The notes beneath the pieces are model-generated. The model did not search any database. It had not been told where the DNA came from and was given only the letters and a program-made list of their open reading frames with translations. A stretch of DNA of 53,973 nt. Source: Kiritimatiellia bacterium (GTDB lineage: Bacteria; Verrucomicrobiota; Kiritimatiellia; PWTM01). Position 1 is the first letter of the stretch; each line of letters begins with the position of its first letter. The DNA lies in assembly GCA_026417735.1 (NCBI GenBank), contig JAOACR010000016.1, positions 1-53,973 of the forward strand. The letters run 5' to 3'. The position numbers and the translations under genes were made by a program. Of the stretch, positions 27,085 through 35,179 are shown in pieces.

Positions 27085-27864
27085 TCACATGCCCCGACGC
27101 GCCCGGCACACCAATGTCGGGCTCCAAAGGTCCCGATCGGTGATCCCGATCCGCCGCATCAGATACTCCGCCTGCCCCAGCACACCCACCGCACCCGGCC
27201 GGTGAGCGTCACTGCCGGTCGAGAACCGAACCCCCAGCTGCCGCGCCTGCCGGTAGGCGTTCTCGATGAACGACTCCAACCCCAGATGCACACACAGCCG
27301 TGGGCCGATCTCCAGCGCCATCCCCGCCTCGGCCACCGACTCCAACCACCGGTGCAGCCTCGGCAGCCGAATCTCCGCCAAAACATCGTCCATCGGAGCG
27401 ACGTGGACGCCCGCCGGCGGATGCAACAGCGCATACGCATAAAACGGATGCGCGATCACGTGAGCACCCGATCCCACCGCATTCTCCAGATCCGTCATCA
27501 AACGGTCCGCCCACTCCACCGGGTCCTCCAAATGCGGCACCGGCGGCGCATGCAACACGTCATAGTGCGACGCCGCCGCCAGTATGTAGTCGGCATCCGG
27601 CAGTTCCGCGGGCGGCAACGCCAGCTGGCGAAACCCCACCACTTCGATCTCCGCCCCGATCCACACATGCACCGGCCCCCGCTGCACCTCCCGAGCCCGG
27701 TCCAGCATCCGATGATGACGCGCCAACCCCGGCCGGTGCGGGTGATCCGCCAGTCCGACCTCCGCCACTCCCGCCGCCGCCGCCGCCTCAAGGATCGCCG
27801 GCAGACTCATCGCCGGCTCGGCGCACGGCGAAAAAAACGTATGCACGTGCAGATCGCGCTCCAT
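27085..27864 (-). CDS. PHP-domain phosphoesterase / histidinol-phosphatase-like
   Basis: 259 residues from the ATG at 27864. PHP metal-binding motifs in order: DLHVHTFFSPCAE, GLADHPHRPG, GAEIEV, ASHYDVLH, VIAHPFYAY, ALEIGPR and FSTGSDAHRPGAVG, which give the expected trinuclear site. Short PHP proteins act on histidinol phosphate or on nucleoside phosphates; no histidine genes are nearby. First gene of the long salvage operon that runs to AmrS. A promoter with TATCTT lies 13 bases before the ATG, giving a very short leader. Earlier in-frame codons are rejected for that reason. Confidence 0.85.
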   Translation of the reverse strand: MERDLHVHTFFSPCAEPAMSLPAILEAAAAAGVAEVGLADHPHRPGLARHHRMLDRAREVQRGPVHVWIGAEIEVVGFRQLALPPAELPDADYILAAASHYDVLHAPPVPHLEDPVEWADRLMTDLENAVGSGAHVIAHPFYAYALLHPPAGVHVAPMDDVLAEIRLPRLHRWLESVAEAGMALEIGPRLCVHLGLESFIENAYRQARQLGVRFSTGSDAHRPGAVGVLGQAEYLMRRIGITDRDLWSPTLVCRARRGM

Positions 27865-27877
27865 GAACGCCCCGCTC

Positions 27878-27906
27878 AAGATACGGGCCCCATTTGCCCG
27901 CTGCAA
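27878..27906 (-). promoter_or_regulatory. Promoter of the PHP-deoCB-pdp-pnp-cdd-amrS operon
   Basis: Minus-strand TTGCAG (27901-27906), a 17-base spacer, then TATCTT (27878-27883, 4 of 6). The predicted start is only about 6 bases upstream of the ATG at 27864, so the leader is nearly absent. Confidence 0.5.
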
Positions 27907-27929
27907 CAACCCCGATACCGCTCCCCTCT

Positions 27930-27972
27930 CCAACCGTTGAACGACACCCCCGCAACGCCCTCCAACCGTTGG
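27930..27972. promoter_or_regulatory. Pair of palindromic operator-like sites between divergent promoters
   Basis: CCAAC-C-GTTGA (27930-27940) and CCAAC-C-GTTGG (27962-27972) are near-identical inverted repeats whose starts are 32 bp apart, about three helical turns, so a dimeric regulator could bind both on the same face. They lie between the PHP operon promoter and the GH172 promoter. The flanking bases CT are also shared. The regulator is unknown. Confidence 0.4.
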
Positions 27973-27994
27973 ACGCCCCCCGCCCCCCGTACGG

Positions 27995-28023
27995 TTGACA
28001 TGCCCTCCGCCCTTTGCGCTAAT
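27995..28023 (+). promoter_or_regulatory. Promoter of the GH172 gene
   Basis: TTGACA (27995-28000, perfect), a 17-base spacer, then GCTAAT (28018-28023, 4 of 6). The ATG is at 28044 with a GGAG 8-9 bases upstream, so this gene has a short leader with a ribosome site. Confidence 0.55.
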
Positions 28024-28043
28024 CGCCGCACGGAGATTCACGC

Positions 28044-30077
28044 ATGAGCACCCGCAGCTTCGCGTGGACCGCACTCGCAGTGCTGCCGCCCTCGCTCTCA
28101 CTCGCATCCGCCGCCCTCAGCTACCCGGACCTCGTCCGCCGTCTCATCGACCTCGATCTGCTCACGAAACCTCCGCCGCCCGGCGAACGCTGCGCCCAGT
28201 GGTCCAGCTGGGACCGCGCCAGCCGCTACGACCCCGCGACCGACCGCTACCTCGAATGGAACGCCAACGCAGACGGCACCGGCGTCCTTCGCCGGGAGGG
28301 CGACGACCTCGTGCTCGCGGAAATGACTGGGCCGGGCTGCATCTGGCGGGTCTGGTCCGCGATGCCGGGCCCCGGCCACGTCCGCCTGGTGCTGGACGGC
28401 AAGCTCGTTCTCGACATGCCCTTCACCAACTGGTTCACCGGCCGCCACGCTCCGTTCGATTTTCCGCAGCTCGCCTACACCGCCGCGCGCGGCCACAACC
28501 TCTACGTCCCGATTCCCTACCAGCGATCGTGCAAAATCGTCGCCGCCACGAACTGGGGACGCTACTACCACTTCACCTACTCGACGTTTCCCCCGGGCAC
28601 CGATCTCCCCACCTTCAGCGCCGCTCCGGACGCGTCGTGGCGCCGCGCGCTGGAGGAATGCAACCAGCTACTCGGCGACGCGCTCCGGCACGACCCACCG
28701 CTTCCCGCGGGCACCACTCTGGCCGCAACGCAAGTGGTCGTCGCCGCAGGCACCCGCCTCACCGCACTCCACATCGCCGGCCCGCGCAAAATCGTCGAGC
28801 TGCGCGCACACGCGGAGGCTACGGGACCGGACGACGAAACCGCTGCCCTCCGCCAGCTGGTCCTGCGCATCCGATGGGACGGCGACCCAACGCCCGCGGT
28901 GGAATGCCCCCTCGGTGACTTCTTCGGCTCTGCGCCCGGCCGGCACCCGTTCCGAACGTGGGTCACCGCGATGACGCCGCAGTGGATGATCGCCCGTTGG
29001 CCGATGCCGTTCGACTCCTCCGCCGAGATCGAAATCGCGAACGACGGCCCCTCGCCGCGCACCGTGCGGCTCCACGCGGCCCATCGCCCAGACCCGGCGG
29101 CAGCTCAACACCTCCGCTTCCATGCGGCCTGGCACCGCGGGCTGTCCCCGCCACGGGCCGACCGCCGCCCCGACTGGCCGTTTCTCGTCACGGAGGGACG
29201 CGGTCGCTTCTGCGGGCTCATGCTGCACGTGTGGAACCCCATCGGCGGCCCCTATGAGCCGGCCAAACCGGGACACTGGTGGTGGGGCGAAGGCGACGAA
29301 AAGTTCTTTGTGGACGGCGAACTGTTCCCTTCCACCTTCGGTACCGGCACCGAAGACTACTTCGGCTACGCGTGGGGATGCGCCGAGCGGTTCGAGCGAC
29401 CATTCCACGCACAAACCGTCACCGAGCACAACGAAGGCCACCAGTCCCTGCTGCGCTGGCACATCGCGGACAATGTGCCGTTTCAGACGCGGTTCGAAGG
29501 CTGCCTCGAAAAATACTTCCCCGACGACCGGCCCACCCTTTACGCGGCCACCGTGTTCTGGTACCTCGCACCCGGCGGTCGCCATTCAATCCGACTGCCG
29601 CCGGTTGAACAGCGCCACGGCTACGCGGTGCGCCCGCCCGCCGCCACCGGCGGCCACGTGCTCGGCGCCCCTCCGCCCCGCGGGACCGTCCGCACCCAGC
29701 GCATGACACAGTTTGCCGGCGGCCACTGGGCCGGCGATGACCAACTCTGGTGGACCGGCGGCCAGCCCGGCGATCGGATCGTAATCCTCGTTGGCGCGCC
29801 ACGGCCCGGCCGATACCGCCTCGCAGTCACGCTGACCAAAGCCAACGACTACGCGATCGTTCGCTTCGATCTGGACGGCACACCCTGTTCGACGCCGGTG
29901 GATCTGTATCATCCCGTCGTCGTGCGCACCGCGCCGTTCGATCTCGGTGAACATCTGTGGGGGAGTGCGCCGCGCCGTCTGGGCGTGACCATCGTCGGCG
30001 CCAACCCCGCCGCGAAACCCGCGTACATGTTTGGCCTCGACGAGGTGCTGCTCACGCCGGTGCCCGACGAACGCTGA
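28044..30077 (+). CDS. Secreted GH172 (DUF2961) glycoside hydrolase
   Basis: 677 residues with a signal peptide (about 1-24). The DUF2961 double jelly-roll region spans about 40-440, with GPGCIWRVWSAMPGPG, FFGSAPG-type LGDFFGSAPGRHPF, and the conserved acidic motif FGTGTEDYFGYAWG (about 432-445). Members of this family, now GH172, act on difructose dianhydrides and on alpha-D-arabinofuranosides. A C-terminal beta domain (about 540-670) may bind carbohydrate. Exported, probably periplasmic or surface. Single gene with its own TTGACA promoter. The substrate here is inferred only from family precedent. Confidence 0.85.
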   Translation: MSTRSFAWTALAVLPPSLSLASAALSYPDLVRRLIDLDLLTKPPPPGERCAQWSSWDRASRYDPATDRYLEWNANADGTGVLRREGDDLVLAEMTGPGCIWRVWSAMPGPGHVRLVLDGKLVLDMPFTNWFTGRHAPFDFPQLAYTAARGHNLYVPIPYQRSCKIVAATNWGRYYHFTYSTFPPGTDLPTFSAAPDASWRRALEECNQLLGDALRHDPPLPAGTTLAATQVVVAAGTRLTALHIAGPRKIVELRAHAEATGPDDETAALRQLVLRIRWDGDPTPAVECPLGDFFGSAPGRHPFRTWVTAMTPQWMIARWPMPFDSSAEIEIANDGPSPRTVRLHAAHRPDPAAAQHLRFHAAWHRGLSPPRADRRPDWPFLVTEGRGRFCGLMLHVWNPIGGPYEPAKPGHWWWGEGDEKFFVDGELFPSTFGTGTEDYFGYAWGCAERFERPFHAQTVTEHNEGHQSLLRWHIADNVPFQTRFEGCLEKYFPDDRPTLYAATVFWYLAPGGRHSIRLPPVEQRHGYAVRPPAATGGHVLGAPPPRGTVRTQRMTQFAGGHWAGDDQLWWTGGQPGDRIVILVGAPRPGRYRLAVTLTKANDYAIVRFDLDGTPCSTPVDLYHPVVVRTAPFDLGEHLWGSAPRRLGVTIVGANPAAKPAYMFGLDEVLLTPVPDER

Positions 30078-30102
30078 CACCGCCGACTCGAGCCACGGCG
30101 CA

Positions 30103-30131
30103 TTGCGGCGTCCCCGCATGGCGGGCATACT
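30103..30131 (+). promoter_or_regulatory. Promoter of trpA-ruvX-truA with an inverted repeat in the spacer
   Basis: TTGCGG (30103-30108), a 17-base spacer, then CATACT (30126-30131, 4 of 6). An inverted repeat CCCGC-ATG-GCGGG (30113-30125) fills the spacer. The trpA ATG is at 30138, 6 bases after the -10, which suggests a leaderless message. Confidence 0.45.
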
Positions 30132-30137
30132 GCGCGC

Positions 30138-30959
30138 ATGAGCGCCCGGCTGCGCTGCCTCTTCGAAGATTTCCGCCGCGAGAACCGCGCGGCCTTCGTC
30201 GCCTACCTCGCTGCGGGCGACCCGAACCCGCCGCAGACCGTCGCGCGCGTCCGCGCGCTCGTCGAGCACGGCGCCGACATCATCGAACTGGGGCTGCCCT
30301 TCTCGGATCCGCTCGCCGACGGCCCCGTCAACGCCGCCGCCGCGGAACGCGCGCTGCGGGCCGGCGCGACGCTGCCCGTCGTGCTCCACATCGTGCGCGA
30401 GATCCGCCGGGCCCTGCCCGCGCCGATCGTCCTTTACTCCTACCTCAACCCGCTGCTCGCGCCGGGCTTCGAACGTGCGGTCCGCCGCATCGCCGACGCC
30501 GGCGCGGATGGAGTGCTCATCCTCGACCTGCCGGCGGACGAAGCCGGTCCCTACCTCCCCGCACTGCGCGCCGCCGGGCTCGCACCCATTTTTCTCGTCA
30601 CCCCCACCAGCACCGAGGCACGAATGCGCCGCATCGCCCGCGTCGCGGACGGGTTCATCTACTGCGTTTCCCGCACCGGCGTGACCGGCGCCCGCCGCAC
30701 ACTCTCGCCCGACGCGCGCGCTGTGCTGCGACGCATGCGGCGGCTCACCCGCCTTCCCCTCGCACTCGGCTTTGGTATCTCAACCCCCGCGCAGGCGGCC
30801 GCCGCCGCCCGCTGGGCCGATGCGGTCGTCGTCGGCAGCGCGCTCGTCGAGCGCCTGCACGCGAGCGAACACACCCCCGCCGCGCGCGCCGGCCTGTGGC
30901 GCTGGGTCGATGCGATGAGCGAGGCGGTGCATAACGCGCGCCGAGTCGACCGGCCATGA
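30138..30959 (+). CDS. trpA: Tryptophan synthase alpha chain
   Basis: 273 residues. Cleaves indole-3-glycerol phosphate to indole and glyceraldehyde 3-phosphate. Both catalytic residues are present: Glu50 in DIIELGLPFSDP and Asp61 in LADGP. The LADGPVNAAAAERAL stretch lacks the usual Gln-containing sequence after DGP. YSYLNPL, DGVLILDLPADE and GFGISTPAQA complete the barrel, and VVGSALVE is the phosphate loop. It is separated from trpB and other trp genes, at least within this window, and is coupled by ATGA overlap to ruvX. No Shine-Dalgarno is seen; see the promoter entry. Confidence 0.95.
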   Translation: MSARLRCLFEDFRRENRAAFVAYLAAGDPNPPQTVARVRALVEHGADIIELGLPFSDPLADGPVNAAAAERALRAGATLPVVLHIVREIRRALPAPIVLYSYLNPLLAPGFERAVRRIADAGADGVLILDLPADEAGPYLPALRAAGLAPIFLVTPTSTEARMRRIARVADGFIYCVSRTGVTGARRTLSPDARAVLRRMRRLTRLPLALGFGISTPAQAAAAARWADAVVVGSALVERLHASEHTPAARAGLWRWVDAMSEAVHNARRVDRP

Positions 30960-31414
30960 CGCGCATTCTCGGTCTCGATCCCGGCGAGCGGCGCGTCGGT
31001 GTGGCAATCTCCGACCCGACCGCCACCATCGCGTTCCCACTGGTGGTGCTGGACGCCGCACCGCGCGACGCGCTCGCCGCCGAACTGCGACGCATCTGCG
31101 AGCAGAAGACCGTCCGCCGCATCGTCGTGGGTCTGCCGGTGCGCACCTGTGGTGCGGAAGGTGACGCCGCCGCGCGCGCGCGGGCGTTCGCACAGTGGGT
31201 CGCCGAGGCGACGGGCCAACCCGTGGAGCTATGGGACGAACGCTTCACCACCCGCACCGCGGAACAGGCGCTTGTCGAGGCCGGTCTGCGGCAACGCGAA
31301 CGGCGCGGTGCCGTAGACAAGCTCGCTGCGCAAATTCTGCTTCAGCACTATCTCGACTCGAAAGCCGGCCGGCGCGCCGGCTCCCCCCTCGACGACGAGG
31401 GCTCCCCGCCATGA
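30956..31414 (+). CDS. ruvX: Putative pre-16S rRNA nuclease / Holliday-junction-resolvase-like protein YqgF
   Basis: 152 residues with an RNase H fold. Motifs: ILGLDPGERRVGVAISD (first catalytic Asp), VVGLPVRTCG, WDERFTTRTAE (catalytic Glu), and RGAVDKLAAQILLQHYLD (catalytic Asp). YqgF acts in 16S rRNA 5'-end maturation and possibly recombination. ATGA overlap with trpA and with truA downstream; the pairing with an RNA-modification gene fits an rRNA/tRNA role. Confidence 0.94.
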   Translation: MTRILGLDPGERRVGVAISDPTATIAFPLVVLDAAPRDALAAELRRICEQKTVRRIVVGLPVRTCGAEGDAAARARAFAQWVAEATGQPVELWDERFTTRTAEQALVEAGLRQRERRGAVDKLAAQILLQHYLDSKAGRRAGSPLDDEGSPP

Positions 31415-32265
31415 GCGCCGGTTCCCCGGCCGCCCCGCCGTCGTTTCGACTCTCCGCCGCACCGTCGCATCGGCCGCTGCGCCACCTCGCGGTGCTCCGC
31501 TACGACGGCACCGACTTCTGCGGCTGGCAGATTCAGGCGCACGGCCGTTCGGTCCAGGGCGAACTCGAGCGGGCGATCGAACAGCTCACCGGCCACCGCG
31601 TCCGCGCGCACGCCAGCGGTCGCACCGACGCCGGCGTTCATGCCCGGCAGCAGCCCGTCCATTTCGATCTGCCCCTCCGCCCCGACCTCCCAAGGTTTCA
31701 GCTCGGACTCAACGCGCTGCTGCCGCCGGACGTGCGCGTGCTCTCGGTCCGTCGGGTCGGGCCAGGGTTCCACGCCCGGTACTCCTGCGTCGAAAAAGAG
31801 TATCGCTACTTCATTGACAACTCACCGGTCCCCGACCCCATTCTGCGCCACCATCGGGCCTGGGAGCGGCGCCGCCTCGACGTGACTGCGATGCGGGCGG
31901 CCGCCACCCGGTTGGTCGGCCGACACGATTTCGCCGCGTTTGCGGCCAATCCGAACCGCGAGATCGCCGGCACCGTCCGCGATCTGCGCCGGCTCGACGT
32001 GCGCCGGCAGGGCTCCACCGTCATCATTGTTGCGGTCGCCGACGGCTTCTTATACCGGATGGTTCGCAGCCTCGCTGGATTTCTGATCCGCGTCGGCCGA
32101 GGAGAGCTGGAACCCCACGCGGCTGACGCAATCCTCGCCGGCCGTGTCCGCACCGCCCGCGTGCCGACCGCGCCGCCGCAAGGACTCTTTCTCTGGCGCG
32201 TCCGTTACCCGCCGGGCGCGATGCGCGCGCTCCATTGCCCAACACGCCTCGTCTCCGACGGCTGA
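31411..32265 (+). CDS. truA: tRNA pseudouridine(38-40) synthase
   Basis: 284 residues from the ATG at 31411, overlapping the ruvX stop. Converts U38-U40 in tRNA anticodon arms to pseudouridine. LRYDGTDFCGWQIQ near the N-terminus, catalytic Asp73 in GRTDAGVHA, and VEKEYRYFI with the FLYRMVRSLAGFL stretch are conserved. About 20 residues precede the usual start, so the true initiation codon could be slightly later. The last 61 bases overlap the convergent PAP2 gene. Confidence 0.95.
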   Translation: MSAGSPAAPPSFRLSAAPSHRPLRHLAVLRYDGTDFCGWQIQAHGRSVQGELERAIEQLTGHRVRAHASGRTDAGVHARQQPVHFDLPLRPDLPRFQLGLNALLPPDVRVLSVRRVGPGFHARYSCVEKEYRYFIDNSPVPDPILRHHRAWERRRLDVTAMRAAATRLVGRHDFAAFAANPNREIAGTVRDLRRLDVRRQGSTVIIVAVADGFLYRMVRSLAGFLIRVGRGELEPHAADAILAGRVRTARVPTAPPQGLFLWRVRYPPGAMRALHCPTRLVSDG

Positions 32266-33545
32266 GCGTTCACCGGCGCCGGTGCGCTGTCGCCCGACCG
32301 TCGGGCACCCACCCCTCCGAGCTCCACCCGCCAGGGCGCCACCGCGGGCCGGTCCACCGCCAGTTCCCCTCGCGGCATCTCCACCGCCACCTCGCTGACC
32401 ACACCGGCCGGCAACACCGCCTCCATCGTGATCGCCAGATCCGTAAACCACCCCGAGATCCCCATCGTGAACTCGCACCGCTCGCCAGTACCAGTCCAGC
32501 CGCGCAGCAGCCGGCTGTGGAACATCCCAAACCCCTCCGCGACACCCCGCACCTCCAGCGCCGCTCCCTCGCGCAACGTGAGCGCCACTTCCGCCGGCGG
32601 CAACCGCAGACACACCCGCGCGCCGTTCGAAAGCGACTGCCCCGGCGCATGGCGAAACTCCGCATAGTACGGCGTCGCCAGCAGCGAGGCCCCTGCCACG
32701 CCCGCCCCCAGCAGCCCCCACCCCGCCGCCGCACCCCGGCTGATGCGCAGCGGGAGCTCCGGACCCGGGCAGGTGTCCTCCCGCCCGGGCACATTCATCA
32801 CGAAGTAGTACAGCACCACGTTGGCCAGATGTACGACCAACCCGGACGCCAGCACATCCGACGCAAAGTGCGAACCGGTCACCATCCGGCCGATGCCCAG
32901 CGCTGTCCCCAGCGCCAGTGCCACTCCGAGCGCCACCACCGCTCGCCGCGGACGATGTCGCTTCCACACCAGCCAGAACGCGGTCAGCGCATACCCCGCC
33001 GAACTATGACCGCAGGGGAAGGACTTGCCCCGCCCAGGTGTGCCCCGGCGCGCCACATCCTGGTATGCCCATTGGCCGCCAAACTCGCGTACCTGCACTG
33101 GCCGCGGGCGCCCCCAGAAGTTCTTGAAGCCGACATTCACAATCAGCCCGGGCCCCACCGCATAGGCCAGCAGCACAAACGCCGCGGCCCGGCTCGCCGA
33201 CCTCCAGCGGCGATTCCGTGCCCCGGCCAGCAACACCGCCGCGCATCCCACCGCAATCGCGGCCACCAGCACCGGCGCACCGCGATAGAGCCAAACCCAC
33301 AACGGCGCGAGCTCCAACGGTCGTTGAAACGATCCGCCGCCGTGAAACAGCGCGGCAATGCGCAGATCCAGGTCAGTGCCCGCAAACAACATCGCGCACA
33401 CCGCGGCCACCAGCGCGACCGCGACCAGCTCCGGCACCCATTGGGTCCGGTACGCCCATGGAGCCGGGATCGGCCGCAATGCGCCCACCGCCTCCGACGG
33501 CACCGGCGCGCCGACGGTGGATCCCGCCATCTCAGTGCCACTCAT
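32205..33545 (-). CDS. Membrane PAP2-family phosphatase with an extra C-terminal domain
   Basis: 446 residues from the ATG at 33545 (GGAG 7 bases upstream; ATG at 33530 is an alternative). Six membrane segments in the first about 260 residues. The three PAP2 motifs are present: KNFWGRPRP (KxxxxxxRP type), PCGHSS (PSGH with Ser changed to Cys) and GRMVTGSHFASD (SRxxxxxHxxxD type with a Gly start). Lipid-phosphate phosphatase, likely on undecaprenyl pyrophosphate or lipid A. Residues about 290-440 form an extra beta-rich soluble part not seen in ordinary PAP2 proteins. Overlaps nadB by 14 bases and the convergent truA by 61. Confidence 0.85.
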   Translation of the reverse strand: MSGTEMAGSTVGAPVPSEAVGALRPIPAPWAYRTQWVPELVAVALVAAVCAMLFAGTDLDLRIAALFHGGGSFQRPLELAPLWVWLYRGAPVLVAAIAVGCAAVLLAGARNRRWRSASRAAAFVLLAYAVGPGLIVNVGFKNFWGRPRPVQVREFGGQWAYQDVARRGTPGRGKSFPCGHSSAGYALTAFWLVWKRHRPRRAVVALGVALALGTALGIGRMVTGSHFASDVLASGLVVHLANVVLYYFVMNVPGREDTCPGPELPLRISRGAAAGWGLLGAGVAGASLLATPYYAEFRHAPGQSLSNGARVCLRLPPAEVALTLREGAALEVRGVAEGFGMFHSRLLRGWTGTGERCEFTMGISGWFTDLAITMEAVLPAGVVSEVAVEMPRGELAVDRPAVAPWRVELGGVGARRSGDSAPAPVNAQPSETRRVGQWSARIAPGG

Positions 33546-35172
33546 CCGGCGGCTCCGCGATCGGACCGCCCGGCGGATCACGCAGCACCGTGTCCACACC
33601 GGGTGTCCCCGGATCGGCCCACGGATAGTCCAGCGAGTAGTGCAGCCCCCGGCTCTCCCGACGCAAGCGGGCGGAACGGATGATCAGCTCCGCCACCGCG
33701 GCAAGGTTCCGCAGTTCCAACACGTCGCTCGTCACCAGATACTGCTTGTAATACTGCCGAATCTCGAGCCGCAGATTCCGGATGCGACGCGCCGCCCGTT
33801 CCAGCCGTTTGTTCGTGCGCACAATGCCCACATAGTCCCACATGCAGGTGCGCACCTCGTTCCAGTTGTGCTCGACCACCACCGCCTCGTCGCTCGGCAC
33901 CGCATCGCCGGTCTTCCAGTCCGGGATCCGTACCGGCGGCGGGCGTCCCCGCTCGCGAAGCTCCGCCCGGATCGCGTTCGCGCAGTTGTACGCACACACC
34001 ACCGCCTCCAACAGCGAGTTGCTTGCCAGCCGATTCGCGCCATGCAACCCCGTGCACGCCACCTCGCCGACCGCAAACAGACCCGGCAGCGCGGTCCGCC
34101 CCGATGTGTCCGTCTCAATGCCGCCGCAACAGTAGTGCGCAGCCGGCACCACGGGCAGACGATCGCGCGCCATGTCGAGCCCCAGTTTCAAGCACCGCGC
34201 GTAAATGTTCGGAAAACGATTGATGAGAAATTCCGCCGGCCGGTGCGTGATGTCCAGCCACACGCACGGGTCGCCCCGCGTCTTCATTTCGTGGTCAATC
34301 GCGCGGGCGACGATGTCGCGCGGCGCCAGCTCCGCGCGCGGGTCGTAGCGCGGCATGAACCGTTCGCCGGCACTGTTCAGCAGTACCGCCCCCTCCCCCC
34401 GCACCGCCTCGCTGATCAAAAACGACTTCGCTTCCGGATGATACAGGCAGGTCGGATGGAACTGAATGAACTCCATGTTCCGGATCGGCAGGCCGACGCG
34501 CCATCCCAGCGCGATCCCATCGCCGGTCGCCACATCCGGATTCGTCGTGTACAAGTACACCTTCCCCGCCCCACCGGTCGCCAGCACCGTCCAGCCCGCG
34601 CGCACCGCACGGATCTCGCCGGTCGTCCGATCCAGGAAATACGCGCCCACGCAGCGGTCGGGCCCCGGCGCGCCGAGCCAACCGGTCGGCACCAGATCAA
34701 TCGCCATCCAGTACGGACACATCCGCACGTTCGCCCGGGAACTCACCGCCGCCAGCAGCGCCTCAATCAGTTCCCGACCCGTAATGTCGCCCGCGTGCAG
34801 CACCCGCCGGCGCGAGTGTCCCCCCTCACGGCCGAGGTCGTACTCCTCCTCGCTGCCCTCCCGCCGCTCGAACCGGATCCCCAACCGCTCGAGCTCCCGG
34901 ATCCGCGCCGGCCCGGCCGCAACGATTTCCCGCACCGCCGCCTCGTTGCACAAACCCGCACCGGCCTCGATGGTATCCCGCACATGGGCCTCAATGCTGT
35001 CGTCCGGCGCCACTGCCGCCGCAATGCCGCCCTGCGCGTAATTGGTGTTGCTCTCCCACGGCTCGCGCTTCGTCGCGACCAACACGCGGGCGTCGTCGGA
35101 GAGGTGATACGCGGTCAGCAGCCCCGCCAGTCCACTGCCGATCACCAGCACATCGCAATCCACCGTCTCCAT
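33532..35172 (-). CDS. nadB: L-aspartate oxidase
   Basis: 546 residues from the ATG at 35172. Flavoenzyme that makes iminoaspartate for NAD synthesis. FAD-binding VLVIGSGLAGLLTAYHL at 8-24, TNYAQGGIAA, HAGDITGREL, ATGGAGKVYLYTTNPDVATGDG, and GLFAVGEVACTGLHGANRLASNSLLE. HYCCGGI resembles the substrate-loop His motif. The helical C-terminal domain is normal. No nadA or nadC in the window. It lies 7 bases after the methyltransferase gene and overlaps the PAP2 gene, forming one minus-strand operon. Confidence 0.95.
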   Translation of the reverse strand: METVDCDVLVIGSGLAGLLTAYHLSDDARVLVATKREPWESNTNYAQGGIAAAVAPDDSIEAHVRDTIEAGAGLCNEAAVREIVAAGPARIRELERLGIRFERREGSEEEYDLGREGGHSRRRVLHAGDITGRELIEALLAAVSSRANVRMCPYWMAIDLVPTGWLGAPGPDRCVGAYFLDRTTGEIRAVRAGWTVLATGGAGKVYLYTTNPDVATGDGIALGWRVGLPIRNMEFIQFHPTCLYHPEAKSFLISEAVRGEGAVLLNSAGERFMPRYDPRAELAPRDIVARAIDHEMKTRGDPCVWLDITHRPAEFLINRFPNIYARCLKLGLDMARDRLPVVPAAHYCCGGIETDTSGRTALPGLFAVGEVACTGLHGANRLASNSLLEAVVCAYNCANAIRAELRERGRPPPVRIPDWKTGDAVPSDEAVVVEHNWNEVRTCMWDYVGIVRTNKRLERAARRIRNLRLEIRQYYKQYLVTSDVLELRNLAAVAELIIRSARLRRESRGLHYSLDYPWADPGTPGVDTVLRDPPGGPIAEPPDEWH

Positions 35173-35179
35173 GTGCCCA

